DNA of 64,000 bases from Pseudoalteromonas citrea. Lineage in GTDB: Bacteria; Pseudomonadota; Gammaproteobacteria; Enterobacterales; Alteromonadaceae. The translations under genes were made by a program, and so were the position numbers. The stretch lies in contig NZ_AHBZ03000014.1 in assembly GCF_000238375.3 (NCBI RefSeq), forward strand, positions 186,001 to 250,000, given 5' to 3'. The notes under the pieces are model-generated. The model had not been told where the DNA came from. It was given only the letters and a program-made list of their open reading frames with translations, and ran no database searches. Below, one piece after another: positions 27,327-35,829 of the stretch; the first letter of the stretch is position 1, and every line of letters starts with the position of its first letter.

Positions 27327-27890
27327 CTATTGCTCCTTTTGTGGTGAACACATTCTTTTTAAGGTCAAATCTTTCAATATCCAATGGTGATACAGCGCTG
27401 CGCTGGCATGTGTAACCACTAAGCCTATCAAGGTCCACGCTACATATAGATGAACAACACCTGTAATATCACTTTGCTGTTCAAACAATTCGCCAATACT
27501 GGGTAAAACAAACACCCCAAACACGTCAATCCCCCGACCATCAGCGGTTGAAATTAAGTACCCTGATACAAACAAAATAAACAACAACGCATACATAGCA
27601 CTGTGTGCCAGTGTGGCAAGTCTATGTTGCAGTTGATCATTTCTTTGAACATTACTTAGGTCTTGCACAGACTCATTTGTTAATTTCCAAGCCAAACGCA
27701 AAATGATGAAAACGGCAACGATAACCCCCACACCTTTATGGATCGTGAGCGAATCTCTATACCAAGGGTCGTAGTAGCTTAAATCAACCATATACAACCC
27801 TAACCCAAACATAGCGAGAATGGCGCAAGCACTGATCCAGTGAAATACAATGGCTACCCAGCCGTAACTGCGTTTCGTATTACGGAGCAT
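27327..27890 (-). CDS. Cytochrome b561 family protein
   Basis: About 187 residues, four membrane helices. Haem-ligand histidines are visible as VFHWISACAIL, TIHKGVGVI, LAHSAMYALLF and VVTHASAALYHH. The start is the ATG at 27890, with a perfect AGGAGG six bases upstream; an earlier in-frame ATG lies before that site. It probably carries electrons between quinol and a periplasmic acceptor. It forms an operon with YceI, a pairing common in proteobacteria. Confidence 0.93.
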   Translation of the reverse strand: MLRNTKRSYGWVAIVFHWISACAILAMFGLGLYMVDLSYYDPWYRDSLTIHKGVGVIVAVFIILRLAWKLTNESVQDLSNVQRNDQLQHRLATLAHSAMYALLFILFVSGYLISTADGRGIDVFGVFVLPSIGELFEQQSDITGVVHLYVAWTLIGLVVTHASAALYHHWILKDLTLKRMCSPQKEQ

Positions 27891-28007
27891 ACATAACCTC
27901 CTCATCAACTTTAAGTATTGACGCTAGCTTACCGAGAAACTTTAGTGAATGATACGCACATAAAAGCATAGTTAATGTGCGCAGGCGCACAGAGTGGTGA
28001 CGTATGT

Positions 28008-28038
28008 AAAAAAGCGCGGCACCAAAGGTAGCCACGCA
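28008..28038 (-). terminator. Terminator of ccoG
   Basis: On the minus strand GCGTGGC, a loop, GCCGCGC and six T residues form a hairpin with one G-T pair, about 30 bases after the ccoG stop. Confidence 0.75.
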
Positions 28039-28067
28039 AAGTTTTGGGGGGAAGTTAAAACCTTTGT

Positions 28068-29450
28068 CTAATTCTTATAAAAGTAACTGTCTTTGGTAAT
28101 GGTGATACTGCTGTCTTCAAGTGCATCGATTGTGAATGTTATGGCTGTTGCTTTTTTACGTAAATCATACCCATCAGCAATAACGGTCACAGGCACTAAG
28201 TCCATTTCTCCTGCTTCAATCACGATTCGAGTCGGAACTTTTAGAGTTGCACTTTCTAATCCACCTAAACTAATTTGATAGCTCATCGTTTGTTGCGTCT
28301 TATTAATAATGCTTAAGGTATATGGATTTTCAACTAACCCTTCATAATTCATACGGTACAGCGCATTTCGATCGCGGATAACTGAGGCTTCAATAGGTGT
28401 ACGATTAAATGCCCACACTATCATTGTTATAATGATCATAGCTGTGAGAGAGGCATACCCTAATAATTTGAGCCTGAACGGATCTGTTTTTTTACCATTC
28501 GTTTGATTTTCACTTTCATACCGAATGAGGTTTTTTTCATAGCCGAACTTGCTCATCGTGTCATTACATGCATCAATACACAGGCCACAATTAATACACT
28601 CGTACTGCATGCCATTTCTGATATCAATACCGGCAGGACACACATCAACGCATAAATTGCAGTCTACACAATCTCCTAATCCAACTTTTTTGGGATCTTC
28701 TTTGCGCTTTCTCGGGCCACGATTTTCACCACGCGCGGTGTCATACGTCACCACCAATGTGTCCTTATCAAACATCACCGCTTGAAAACGAGAATAAGGG
28801 CAAGCTACGGTACACATTTTTTCTCTTAAGAACCCCGCATTACCATATGTACAAAATGCAAACAAAAACACCCAAAAGCTAGTCAACCCTGACCACTCCA
28901 ACAAGAACATATCTGCGTATAGTGTATGTGCGGGAATAAAGTAAGCCATAAAAGACGTTGCAGTAAATACAGAGATCAATAACCAAGCTACATGCTTTAA
29001 TGCTTTTTTACGCACTTTGTTAAATGACCAAGGGGATTTGTCTAGTTTTATTCGCTGATTTCGCGTGCCCTCAGTTTTATGCTCGACCCATGTAAATAAC
29101 AGCATCCAAACTGTTTGCGGACATATATAGCCACACCAAACGCGGCCAAGCCAATTAGTTACAAAAAATAGCGCGAATGCCCCTGACATAAATATCCACG
29201 CTAAAATCATAAAATCCTGTGGTAAAAAGGTGGCTCCAAAAACCCTAAACTGCTGCGTTGCTACGTCTAACAAAACAGCTTGTTTGCCTCCATATTGAAT
29301 AAAGGGAATAGCGATAAAGGTTATCATCAGTAACCAACTTAAATAACGACGGATTTTTTGGAAGAAACCTTTTTGCTCACGAATATAAATGGGCCCCTCA
29401 GATTTATAGGGCTTAATGATCATATCTTCTTCTTTTATATCAAACTTCAT
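28068..29450 (-). CDS. ccoG: cbb3 oxidase accessory ferredoxin CcoG
   Basis: 460-residue polyferredoxin membrane protein of the CcoG/RdxA/FixG family, which reduces copper during cbb3 oxidase assembly. Five membrane helices (including GRVWCGYICPQTVWM with its Cys pair), two 4Fe-4S motifs (CVDCNLCVDVCP and CINCGLCIDAC) and a C-terminal Ig-like domain after the last helix (about residue 340 onward) match the family. It is separated from ccoHIS by 20 kb. A sigma-54-like promoter and a double operator lie upstream, so expression may be switched independently of Fnr. Confidence 0.96.
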   Translation of the reverse strand: MKFDIKEEDMIIKPYKSEGPIYIREQKGFFQKIRRYLSWLLMITFIAIPFIQYGGKQAVLLDVATQQFRVFGATFLPQDFMILAWIFMSGAFALFFVTNWLGRVWCGYICPQTVWMLLFTWVEHKTEGTRNQRIKLDKSPWSFNKVRKKALKHVAWLLISVFTATSFMAYFIPAHTLYADMFLLEWSGLTSFWVFLFAFCTYGNAGFLREKMCTVACPYSRFQAVMFDKDTLVVTYDTARGENRGPRKRKEDPKKVGLGDCVDCNLCVDVCPAGIDIRNGMQYECINCGLCIDACNDTMSKFGYEKNLIRYESENQTNGKKTDPFRLKLLGYASLTAMIIITMIVWAFNRTPIEASVIRDRNALYRMNYEGLVENPYTLSIINKTQQTMSYQISLGGLESATLKVPTRIVIEAGEMDLVPVTVIADGYDLRKKATAITFTIDALEDSSITITKDSYFYKN

Positions 29451-29488
29451 AGTACTTGCTTTACATTGACAATAGACAGTTTGATATT

Positions 29489-29504
29489 TGCAAGTTTCAG
29501 ACCA
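29489..29504 (-). promoter_or_regulatory. Sigma-54 promoter of ccoG
   Basis: On the minus strand TGGTCTGAAACTTGCA matches the -24/-12 layout TGG-N9-TTGCA, with GG and GC exactly 10 bases apart. A transcript would start about 29 bases before the ccoG ATG. The -24 element has only TGG of the usual TGGCAC. The support is the exact spacing, the nearby sigma-54 activator gene and the upstream operator pair. Confidence 0.6.
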
Positions 29505-29566
29505 AACTGAAACTTTAATAAATAATTGATTTTTAATGAAAATAAATTATAACAAAACAGACATAG

Positions 29567-29600
29567 CGTGATATGTCGCGAATAAACGTGATATATCGCG
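29567..29600. promoter_or_regulatory. Tandem operator, candidate activator site for ccoG
   Basis: Two copies of CGTGATATRTCGCG (29567-29580 and 29587-29600) spaced 20 bases centre to centre, about two helical turns, each nearly palindromic. They lie 65 to 110 bases upstream of the sigma-54 promoter and directly after the activator gene stop. A third copy is at 31041-31054, before that activator's start. Confidence 0.7.
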
Positions 29601-29606
29601 ATTTAT

Positions 29607-31031
29607 TCAACTTCTAACTATACCCAGCTTTTTCATTTTTGATCTTAACGTACTTTCTGGCATCCCCAATTTCATTGCCGCGCCATTTTCGCCTGCTACA
29701 CGCCAATGACTTACTTGCAACACCATTTCTATATGAGCACGCTCCACATCTAACAACAAGTAGCTTCCTTTTTTACTACCATGATTTTCTCCAGATAATG
29801 GCTGACTCAGATTAAGTAGTCGATGCGTGCTCAATATCGCTTCTCTTTCTAAAATATTTTGTAACTCTCTGATATTCCCCGGCCAGTCATAGGCTTGTAG
29901 TTTTTTTATGGTATCTTTCGACACACCTTTTAATTGTTTACCTAGTCGTTTATTTAGCTGAGATATGAGGTTTGCACACAGCACTGGAATATCTTCCTTT
30001 CGTTCTTTTAATGCAGGTACTCTGATTGGAAATACGTTCAAGCGATAATATAAGTCCATGCGAAATGCGCCACTTTCAACCATCGCCCATAAATCTCGAT
30101 TAGTCGCAGCTATTACCCGTAAATCCACGTGCAAAGTTTGGCTGCCCCCAACCCGTTCAAACTCTCTCTCTTGTAACACCCTGAGTAATTTACTCTGCGC
30201 CTCTAAGGGCAGTTCCCCTATTTCATCTAAAAATAATGTGCCTTTATCTGCTAACTCGAAGCGCCCTTTTCGCTTTTCGTTTGCCCCTGTAAATGCCCCT
30301 TTTTCATGGCCAAACAACTCAGACTCCAAAAGACTTGGCGTAAATGCAGCACAATTAACTTTTACAAATGGCATGGCTTCGCGATTACTTAAACGGTGCA
30401 AATTACGCGCAACAAGTTCTTTACCTGTGCCATTTTCGCCTAGAATTAAAACAGTGCTATCAGTGGTGCTCACTAATTTAATTTGTTCTAACATGGTTTG
30501 AAATATATGGCTGTGACCGACTAACCCTGAGTCTTGCCAATCGGCATTTAGCTCAGAGAGAAGGTATGAATTTTCATCTTTCAATTGTTCACTTAAACAT
30601 TGCACCTGTGCTAATGCATCTCTTAAAGCACGTTCAGTATCATGCTGCTGAGAAACATCGCGAAATATCGCGACCGCACCAATCAGAGCACCGTCTTTAT
30701 AAACGGGTGTTGAGGTGTACTCTACCGCAAAGCAACTTCCATCTTTGCGCCAGAAGACTTCATCGGTAACATGGCGATGTTTACCGTCAAACATAGTACA
30801 ATATATCTGACACTCATCTGCAGGATAAGGCGATCCATCGGCATGACTGTGATGATGGTATTGATGTATTTTTTTACCTAATAAATCATCTTCAGTCCAC
30901 CCTGTCATTCTTTCTGCAGCTGGGTTTACAAAAACCGCATTGCCAGAGAGATCAAAACCATAAATACCTTCTCCAACAGAATTGAGTAAGAGTTCTGGAT
31001 CATTTAAAAATCGTTTAACTACGTTTGACAT
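29607..31031 (-). CDS. PAS/sigma-54-dependent transcription activator
   Basis: 474 residues. An N-terminal PAS domain (about 10-125) includes ERMTGWTEDDLLGKKIHQYH and a Cys- and His-rich insert (HHHSHADGSPYPADECQIYC) that could hold metal or a redox cofactor. Then comes a short coiled segment and a sigma-54 AAA+ domain with Walker A GENGTGKELVAR, the sigma-54 contact loop GAFTGA and a Walker B LFLDEIGEL. A Fis-type helix-turn-helix is at the C-terminus (WRVAGENGAAMKLGMPESTL). It is adjacent to a probable sigma-54 promoter of ccoG and to matching operators on both sides. There is no receiver domain, so control is probably by the PAS ligand. Confidence 0.92.
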   Translation of the reverse strand: MSNVVKRFLNDPELLLNSVGEGIYGFDLSGNAVFVNPAAERMTGWTEDDLLGKKIHQYHHHSHADGSPYPADECQIYCTMFDGKHRHVTDEVFWRKDGSCFAVEYTSTPVYKDGALIGAVAIFRDVSQQHDTERALRDALAQVQCLSEQLKDENSYLLSELNADWQDSGLVGHSHIFQTMLEQIKLVSTTDSTVLILGENGTGKELVARNLHRLSNREAMPFVKVNCAAFTPSLLESELFGHEKGAFTGANEKRKGRFELADKGTLFLDEIGELPLEAQSKLLRVLQEREFERVGGSQTLHVDLRVIAATNRDLWAMVESGAFRMDLYYRLNVFPIRVPALKERKEDIPVLCANLISQLNKRLGKQLKGVSKDTIKKLQAYDWPGNIRELQNILEREAILSTHRLLNLSQPLSGENHGSKKGSYLLLDVERAHIEMVLQVSHWRVAGENGAAMKLGMPESTLRSKMKKLGIVRS

Positions 31032-31040
31032 ATTTAACCT

Positions 31041-31054
31041 CGCGAAATATCACG
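31041..31054. promoter_or_regulatory. Operator copy at the activator's own start
   Basis: CGCGAAATATCACG is the reverse complement of CGTGATATTTCGCG and so fits the motif CGTGATATNTCGCG seen upstream of ccoG. It ends 10 bases before the activator ATG, where binding would block translation initiation or transcription. A weaker copy, CGTGACTTAGCGAG, is at 31073-31086. This suggests negative autoregulation. Confidence 0.6.
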
Positions 31055-31212
31055 ATTAATTTAACAAATTAATCGTGACTTAGCGAGTTCAGTTGAGCTA
31101 CTCGGGCAATGTACGTGCAGTACACATCTGCTCTAGCAATAAATAATGCTTTAAAGGTAAAACTAGCCTCTTAAAGCGGGCAACATCACTGTTCTCAACA
31201 TCGCTTAAAATA

Positions 31213-31530
31213 TCAATATTTGATAGGGAGCTGTCGTTCTCGTAAATACAAATAGAGCGGTAAAGCAAAGGACACGCCAACAAAAAATAAACCGGCAATA
31301 GCAACTAAGTAATACCTTACGCCATGACGTTTAGCATCCACAACAATAAAAAGCAGTAAAGTAACACCGCTAATCAACACATCTAGCCAAGCAAATAGAC
31401 TTAGTTTGTTTACCTTAATATTATCAATTACTAATTGAATGTCTGGACCATGCTGAAATAGCCAGGGTATCAAAGCTGCATAAGGGAATAAAATCCCGAT
31501 ACCTGCCAACATTAAATAAATCAACGCCAT
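31213..31530 (-). CDS. DUF2834 membrane protein
   Basis: 105-residue protein with three membrane helices (about 1-22, 44-65, 72-95). The pattern FAWLDVLISGVTLLLFIVVD followed by VSFALPLYLYLRERQ is that of DUF2834. Function unknown. It lies upstream of the sigma-54 activator on the same strand with a 180-base gap that holds the operator copies, so it is probably a separate unit. GGAG precedes the ATG. Confidence 0.8.
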   Translation of the reverse strand: MALIYLMLAGIGILFPYAALIPWLFQHGPDIQLVIDNIKVNKLSLFAWLDVLISGVTLLLFIVVDAKRHGVRYYLVAIAGLFFVGVSFALPLYLYLRERQLPIKY

Positions 31531-31627
31531 GCTTCTAAACTCCTTTTTATACTTAACTTGAAAGTAATTTATCTACATACCCTTTATGAAAAAATACTGA
31601 ATGCTATTGCTAACCTATGTATGTGCT

Positions 31628-32128
31628 TTAAGCATCTTTTTTAACTGTTACTCGCTCAATAACAATCGGTTCATAAGGCACATCATCATGGCCAGCCACC
31701 ATGCCTGTTTTTACTTTTTCTATTTGTTTTATCACTTCTAACCCGGCCGTCACCTTACCAAAAGCGCAATACCCCCACCCTTCATTCGTTGTCGAGAAGT
31801 GATCAAGAAACGCGTTATCTGCTGTATTAATAAAAAATTGTGCAGACGCTGAGTGCGGTGCGTCAGTGCGAGCCATCGCAATGGTGCCTAAGGTATTTTT
31901 CAACCCTCGATTCGCTTCATTGACGATACTTTCTCGAGTTGGCTTTTCTTTCATTTTGGCAGTGAAACCGCCTCCTTGGATCATAAACCCTTTAATAACT
32001 CGGTGAAAAATTGTGCCCTGATAAAAGCCATCCTCACAATACTGTAAAAAGTTCTTTCTCGTTACTGGTGCGGTAGTTGTATCGAGTTCTATCTCAATAT
32101 CACCAAAGTTTGTTGTAAATATAACCAT
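31628..32128 (-). CDS. ppiB: Cyclophilin-type peptidyl-prolyl isomerase
   Basis: 166-residue cytoplasmic cyclophilin. The family sequence is clear: NFLQYCEDGFYQGTIFHRVI, KGFMIQGGGFTAKMKEKPTR, and the active-site region TIAMARTDAPHSASAQFFIN, with the usual Arg, Phe, Met and Gln ligands. No signal peptide, so it corresponds to PpiB rather than the periplasmic PpiA. Single gene. Confidence 0.96.
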   Translation of the reverse strand: MVIFTTNFGDIEIELDTTTAPVTRKNFLQYCEDGFYQGTIFHRVIKGFMIQGGGFTAKMKEKPTRESIVNEANRGLKNTLGTIAMARTDAPHSASAQFFINTADNAFLDHFSTTNEGWGYCAFGKVTAGLEVIKQIEKVKTGMVAGHDDVPYEPIVIERVTVKKDA

Positions 32129-32159
32129 TCTATTGCTTCACTTAGTTAAAGACTTATAA

Positions 32160-32357
32160 CTACATATAGTACGATCTTTTTAATATCAGCAATACATTTT
32201 CATTAAAGAAATGAACAACTCTCACCCTGCCAAATACAAATAGGTCTCTCGTTGGTGCCACATATTTCAAGCCGTGAAATAACATTACTAAAGCAATAGC
32301 CACAGCATGAAATAAGCCTAAACTTGGATAGCGAATAATACCCTTTTTACTCGCCAC
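32160..32357 (-). CDS. Possible small membrane protein
   Basis: 65-residue frame starting at a GTG (32357). It has one hydrophobic stretch (LGLFHAVAIALVMLFHGLKYV) and a basic C-terminus. No convincing ribosome site is seen and I recognise no family. It may be a small gene, a fragment or chance. Confidence 0.3.
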   Translation of the reverse strand: MASKKGIIRYPSLGLFHAVAIALVMLFHGLKYVAPTRDLFVFGRVRVVHFFNENVLLILKRSYYM

Positions 32358-32492
32358 CTCGACTCATCTTCATTATAAAAAATCGGTTAAAAATTAATAT
32401 ATCATTGGCTATAGGGTGCAATATAGTTTGATTGTCATACCAACCCAATCATGGCAATATCAGTGCATTAATTATCAGCAAAAGGATGTAAA

Positions 32493-32957
32493 ATGGACTT
32501 TATAAAGCTAGGGTGCAAAAAGGAAGTTAAGCCCTTAATTGCAAAATGGTACTTTGAGCAATGGGGTAAAAATATTCAAGACTCGACTCTGCTGTCATTT
32601 AATAAAAAACTCGAAGGCTATCTTAATATTGATAACATTCCCTTTGTTATACTCGCCATAGAAAATGGCACCGTACTCGGTGCAGCGCACATACGGCTCC
32701 ATGAAATGACCATATACCCTGAAAAAACACATTGGTTAGGCGGTGTCTATGTAGATAAGCCCTATCGCGCTAAAGGAGTGGCTACCTCGCTTGTAAAACA
32801 CATAGAGGAATTGGCTGCTTCGCTCAATATTATGACGCTCCATCTACAAACAGAAAGTTTAAGTGGCGGATTATATGCAGCGTTAGGTTGGCAGCCAGAT
32901 GAGCAAGTTAATTACAATGGTGTTGATGTACTCGTCATGTCTAAACAGCTGATATAA
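32493..32957 (+). CDS. GNAT family N-acetyltransferase
   Basis: 154 residues. The acetyl-CoA binding region is visible as LGGVYVDKPYRAKGVATSLV followed by KHIEELAASLNIMTLHLQTE, with the R/Q-x-x-G-x-G/A pattern as RAKGVA. The N-terminal strands are short. The substrate is unknown. An AAAGGATG site precedes the ATG. It converges with the flavodoxin-fold reductase gene after 21 bases. Confidence 0.88.
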   Translation: MDFIKLGCKKEVKPLIAKWYFEQWGKNIQDSTLLSFNKKLEGYLNIDNIPFVILAIENGTVLGAAHIRLHEMTIYPEKTHWLGGVYVDKPYRAKGVATSLVKHIEELAASLNIMTLHLQTESLSGGLYAALGWQPDEQVNYNGVDVLVMSKQLI

Positions 32958-32978
32958 CGATTTCTATATGCCTACTGC

Positions 32979-33560
32979 TCAGGCAAACCGCTCTAAATCT
33001 TGCGAACCTTTTAACTCATTCATAGTCTCAATGAGCCGCTTCGCATGGCATTCAGCTCTGCGTTGAATGTCATTTTTACTCGCATTCCCCTGAGGTATAT
33101 ACACCATCCCATATGAAAGAATCGGGTTTATAAAATCCATGCCACAAAAGAGTGCAGTTTGCTGCAAAGGCTTAAGAAAATCAGACATTGGGAAGCTATT
33201 ATGCCCGCCAGGGCGGTAACTCTCTTCTGGGCCTCCAATCGTTGTTGAAATCAATAGTTTTTTACCTAATAGCTTATTGCCCCCCTCTCCATATGCAAAT
33301 CCATATAGAAGCACGGAATCCATCCATTCCTTTAGCACACTTGGTACACTATACCAATGCAGCGGGTGCTGAAATACAATTAGATCGGACTCTAAGAGCG
33401 CACTTTGCTCTGCTAACACATCTATCTTAGAATCAGGATATAGAGTATGTAAATCCTTCACCTTTATATCTTGCTGTTGTATTAGCGCGTCCAAAATGAC
33501 CTTATTAGCATTAGAGCCGTTATTTATATCAGGGTGTGCCAAAATCACTAAAATTTTCAA
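32979..33560 (-). CDS. NAD(P)H-dependent flavodoxin-fold oxidoreductase
   Basis: 193 residues of the KefF/MdaB/NQO1-like group. The FMN-binding start KILVILAHPDINNGSNANK, the middle block IVFQHPLHWYSVPSVLKEWM and the later KKLLISTTIGGPEESYRPGG are characteristic. It probably reduces quinones or electrophiles using NAD(P)H. The divergent HxlR regulator is the usual partner of such genes and probably controls it. Confidence 0.92.
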   Translation of the reverse strand: MKILVILAHPDINNGSNANKVILDALIQQQDIKVKDLHTLYPDSKIDVLAEQSALLESDLIVFQHPLHWYSVPSVLKEWMDSVLLYGFAYGEGGNKLLGKKLLISTTIGGPEESYRPGGHNSFPMSDFLKPLQQTALFCGMDFINPILSYGMVYIPQGNASKNDIQRRAECHAKRLIETMNELKGSQDLERFA

Positions 33561-33688
33561 AGTATATATTCCTTATGTAATAATTCTATTAAAGCCTTTG
33601 GGTAATAGCATATAGAATAAAACCAAAGCATATAAGTACGCACATTTAAGGTAGTTAATATCCATTTGTATACTAAGGAATAGACCGA

Positions 33689-34024
33689 ATGCCCCACACA
33701 GACTATGATTGCAACTTAGGTTGCCCCATTGAAGCGACATTGGAAGTAATTGGTGGGAAATGGAAATCGATTATACTTTATCATTTGATGGAAGAGACAC
33801 TTAGGTTTAATGAACTGCGTCGAGTCATGCCTGAAATAACGCATAGAATGCTCACTAAGCAACTGCGAGAACTCGAACAGAGTCAATTAGTAGCTAGAAA
33901 GGTTTTCCCTGAAGTTCCGCCAAAAGTAGAATACTCACTAACATCATATGGTCAAACACTACACCCGGTATTGAGCGCACTCCAAATTTGGGGAATTGAA
34001 CACTTAAAAACATCCTCTGAATGA
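33689..34024 (+). CDS. HxlR family transcription regulator
   Basis: 111-residue winged-helix regulator. The start [20 protein letters not shown] has the Cys residues used for thiol or electrophile sensing in several HxlR proteins. The DNA-binding region [20 protein letters not shown] and the wing [19 protein letters not shown] are canonical. It is divergent from the reductase gene with 128 bases between, so it probably regulates both. Confidence 0.94.
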   Translation: MPHTDYDCNLGCPIEATLEVIGGKWKSIILYHLMEETLRFNELRRVMPEITHRMLTKQLRELEQSQLVARKVFPEVPPKVEYSLTSYGQTLHPVLSALQIWGIEHLKTSSE

Positions 34025-34198
34025 TGAAAAGAGTATGGCGTGTAACCATAAACCTGATCAGCTATGAATTGTCATACATACTCCCTCCAATTTTTATAAT
34101 GACAGTAAATAAAACGAGCACATCAATGAGGTCTAACCCACATAACGAATAGTGACTCTGAACAAAGTACTTTTCTTAAATAACGTAAAATGCTAAAT

Positions 34199-34213
34199 TG
34201 ATATAATATCACA
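34199..34213. promoter_or_regulatory. Zur-box-like site before the DUF1826 gene
   Basis: TGATATAATATCACA lies 17 to 31 bases before the ATG. The stretch TATAATATCACA is identical to 12 bases of the E. coli znuABC Zur site as I recall it (GTTATAATATCACAC). It holds the palindrome TGATAT-A-ATATCA. Position and sequence suggest repression by Zur when zinc is sufficient. Confidence 0.5.
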
Positions 34214-34229
34214 TAACAAATTTATCTTT

Positions 34230-34889
34230 ATGAACAGTAACCTTCAAGCACAAAGTCACCCCTCTTTTCCCACACAGTATGTTATCGATGATAAAGCCAG
34301 CGTTCTCGGCGAAATTTATAAGGTTGACACCTCGCTCGCTTGTTATTGTCAGCCTGCACCTTGGGCTCTTTCGCGCGCGGCACATAGCTTTGCAAAGCAG
34401 CAAGACGGTGAAGTATTAAAATATCAAGGTAAAATAGACCCTGAACTCACCACAATACTTAAAGATATATTTTGTCACCGTTCGCACGGCAACCTCATAG
34501 TTAATCATATAGAGCTGATGCTAACTATGTTTGACGCACTTTTTGAACCAAAGGAAATTGGCTTGCGGGTTATTTCTTGTATAGAAGCGCACAGCCCAGC
34601 ATTTCATGAAAATAAAATGATTGCCAGAATGGCATCAAGTTTAGGGGGAAGTGGAGAGCGCTGGATTGAACGTGAACATGCGCAATATTATCCGCTTGAA
34701 AAAGGACAAATTTCTGCCCAGCTCAAAGCACCTCTCACAAATGCAATTAACAGCCTATGCGATGGCGATATTGCTGTTTATAAAGGCACTAATTGGTTAG
34801 ATCATGAGCATAGCGCGCTGATCAGTGCGTCTCCACAGTTTAATGACACCGATGCCAAATTGTGTATATATATTGATTTTCTTGACTGA
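34230..34889 (+). CDS. DUF1826 family protein
   Basis: 219 residues, cytoplasmic (no signal peptide). The pattern IGLRVISCIEAHSPAFHENK and later DGDIAVYKGTNWLDHEHSAL fits DUF1826 by eye, though CPRFHVD of many members is here SPAFHEN. Cys and His residues are scattered (YCQPAP, IFCHRSH, HFHEN-like). I associate DUF1826 genes with zinc-responsive clusters beside COG0523 GTPases, and a Zur-like box lies just upstream. Function is not established. Confidence 0.65.
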   Translation: MNSNLQAQSHPSFPTQYVIDDKASVLGEIYKVDTSLACYCQPAPWALSRAAHSFAKQQDGEVLKYQGKIDPELTTILKDIFCHRSHGNLIVNHIELMLTMFDALFEPKEIGLRVISCIEAHSPAFHENKMIARMASSLGGSGERWIEREHAQYYPLEKGQISAQLKAPLTNAINSLCDGDIAVYKGTNWLDHEHSALISASPQFNDTDAKLCIYIDFLD

Positions 34890-34918
34890 ATTATCCCCCT
34901 CAGGTACTGAGATATATT

Positions 34919-35686
34919 TTACACAAGATTTATCCCAGCCAAAGTGCCGCCATCCAGCGGCAATGCAACGCCAGTTATGTAGCTGGCCTGCTCAGATGAC
35001 AGCCATAATACTGAAGATACAATCTCTTCGCAGCGTGCAACACGACCAATCGGCTGTAACTTAGCTAAATGCGCTTTCATATCATCGGGCATCGTTGCGA
35101 GCATTGGCGTGTCTACACTCGCAGGACAAATGCAATTAACCCGTACACCATACTCAGCACTTTCTAGCGCTGCCATTTTGGTTAATCCAACCACTCCATG
35201 TTTTGCTGCGCAGTATGGCGCATCAGCACCCTTGGCTGCTGTAAGTCCCAATACAGAGGCGTTATTTACGATACTACCGAAACCTTGAACATGCATTATT
35301 TTGAGCTGTTCACGTAAGCATAACCACGTGCCTTTGAGGTTAATATTCTGCACTTGGTCCCATTGTTCTACCGTACAGTCAATGACGGAGGCCATCACGC
35401 CAAAACCCGCATTGTTAAATGCAATATCTATTCGTTGCCACTGATTATTGATTGCCGCGAAAACATCAATAATAAAGGCTTCATCTGCAATATCTCCCGC
35501 ATAACTGAGTACTTCACAGTCTAGCGATTCTTCCAGTGATACGAGCGCATATTCGTTAATATCAAGCAGTGCTAATTTAGCGCCTTGCTGAGCATAAGCA
35601 AGTGCTGTCGCTTTCCCTATGCCTGAGGCTGCGCCACTAATGAAAACCACTTTGTTTTTAAATATTGATTGAGATTGATATGGCAT
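34919..35686 (-). CDS. Short-chain dehydrogenase/reductase
   Basis: 255 residues from the ATG at 35686 (MPYQSQSIFKNKVVFIS); a longer frame upstream to 35773 is not typical of the fold. The cofactor motif is SGAASGIGKATALAYAQQG, followed by NNAGFG, the Ser of VNNASVLGLTAAKGA and the catalytic YCAAK. The C-terminus has ASYITGVALPLDGGTLAG, normal for classical SDRs. The Asp in LLDINEY suggests NAD preference. The substrate is unknown. Single gene. Confidence 0.92.
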   Translation of the reverse strand: MPYQSQSIFKNKVVFISGAASGIGKATALAYAQQGAKLALLDINEYALVSLEESLDCEVLSYAGDIADEAFIIDVFAAINNQWQRIDIAFNNAGFGVMASVIDCTVEQWDQVQNINLKGTWLCLREQLKIMHVQGFGSIVNNASVLGLTAAKGADAPYCAAKHGVVGLTKMAALESAEYGVRVNCICPASVDTPMLATMPDDMKAHLAKLQPIGRVARCEEIVSSVLWLSSEQASYITGVALPLDGGTLAGINLV

Positions 35687-35829
35687 TGCTTCACTGCACC
35701 AAAGAATAAACACACCCGTTATTGCAACATGAACATCACTATTTTTGTAGTCGCTATGGCATAAAATAAGCATTAATTTGATAAAAATAATAGGCCATAA
35801 CCTTTCATAATCACTTTATCATGGCAAAC

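Noticed and set aside
27976-27991. Perfect 7-bp inverted repeat TGTGCGC-AG-GCGCACA
   Set aside because: It lies between ccoG and cytochrome b561 near no known operator class and I can tie it to neither gene.
31098-31304. Minus-strand frame of 68 codons
   Set aside because: It overlaps the DUF2834 gene in another frame and has no ribosome site; the DUF2834 frame has clear family features.
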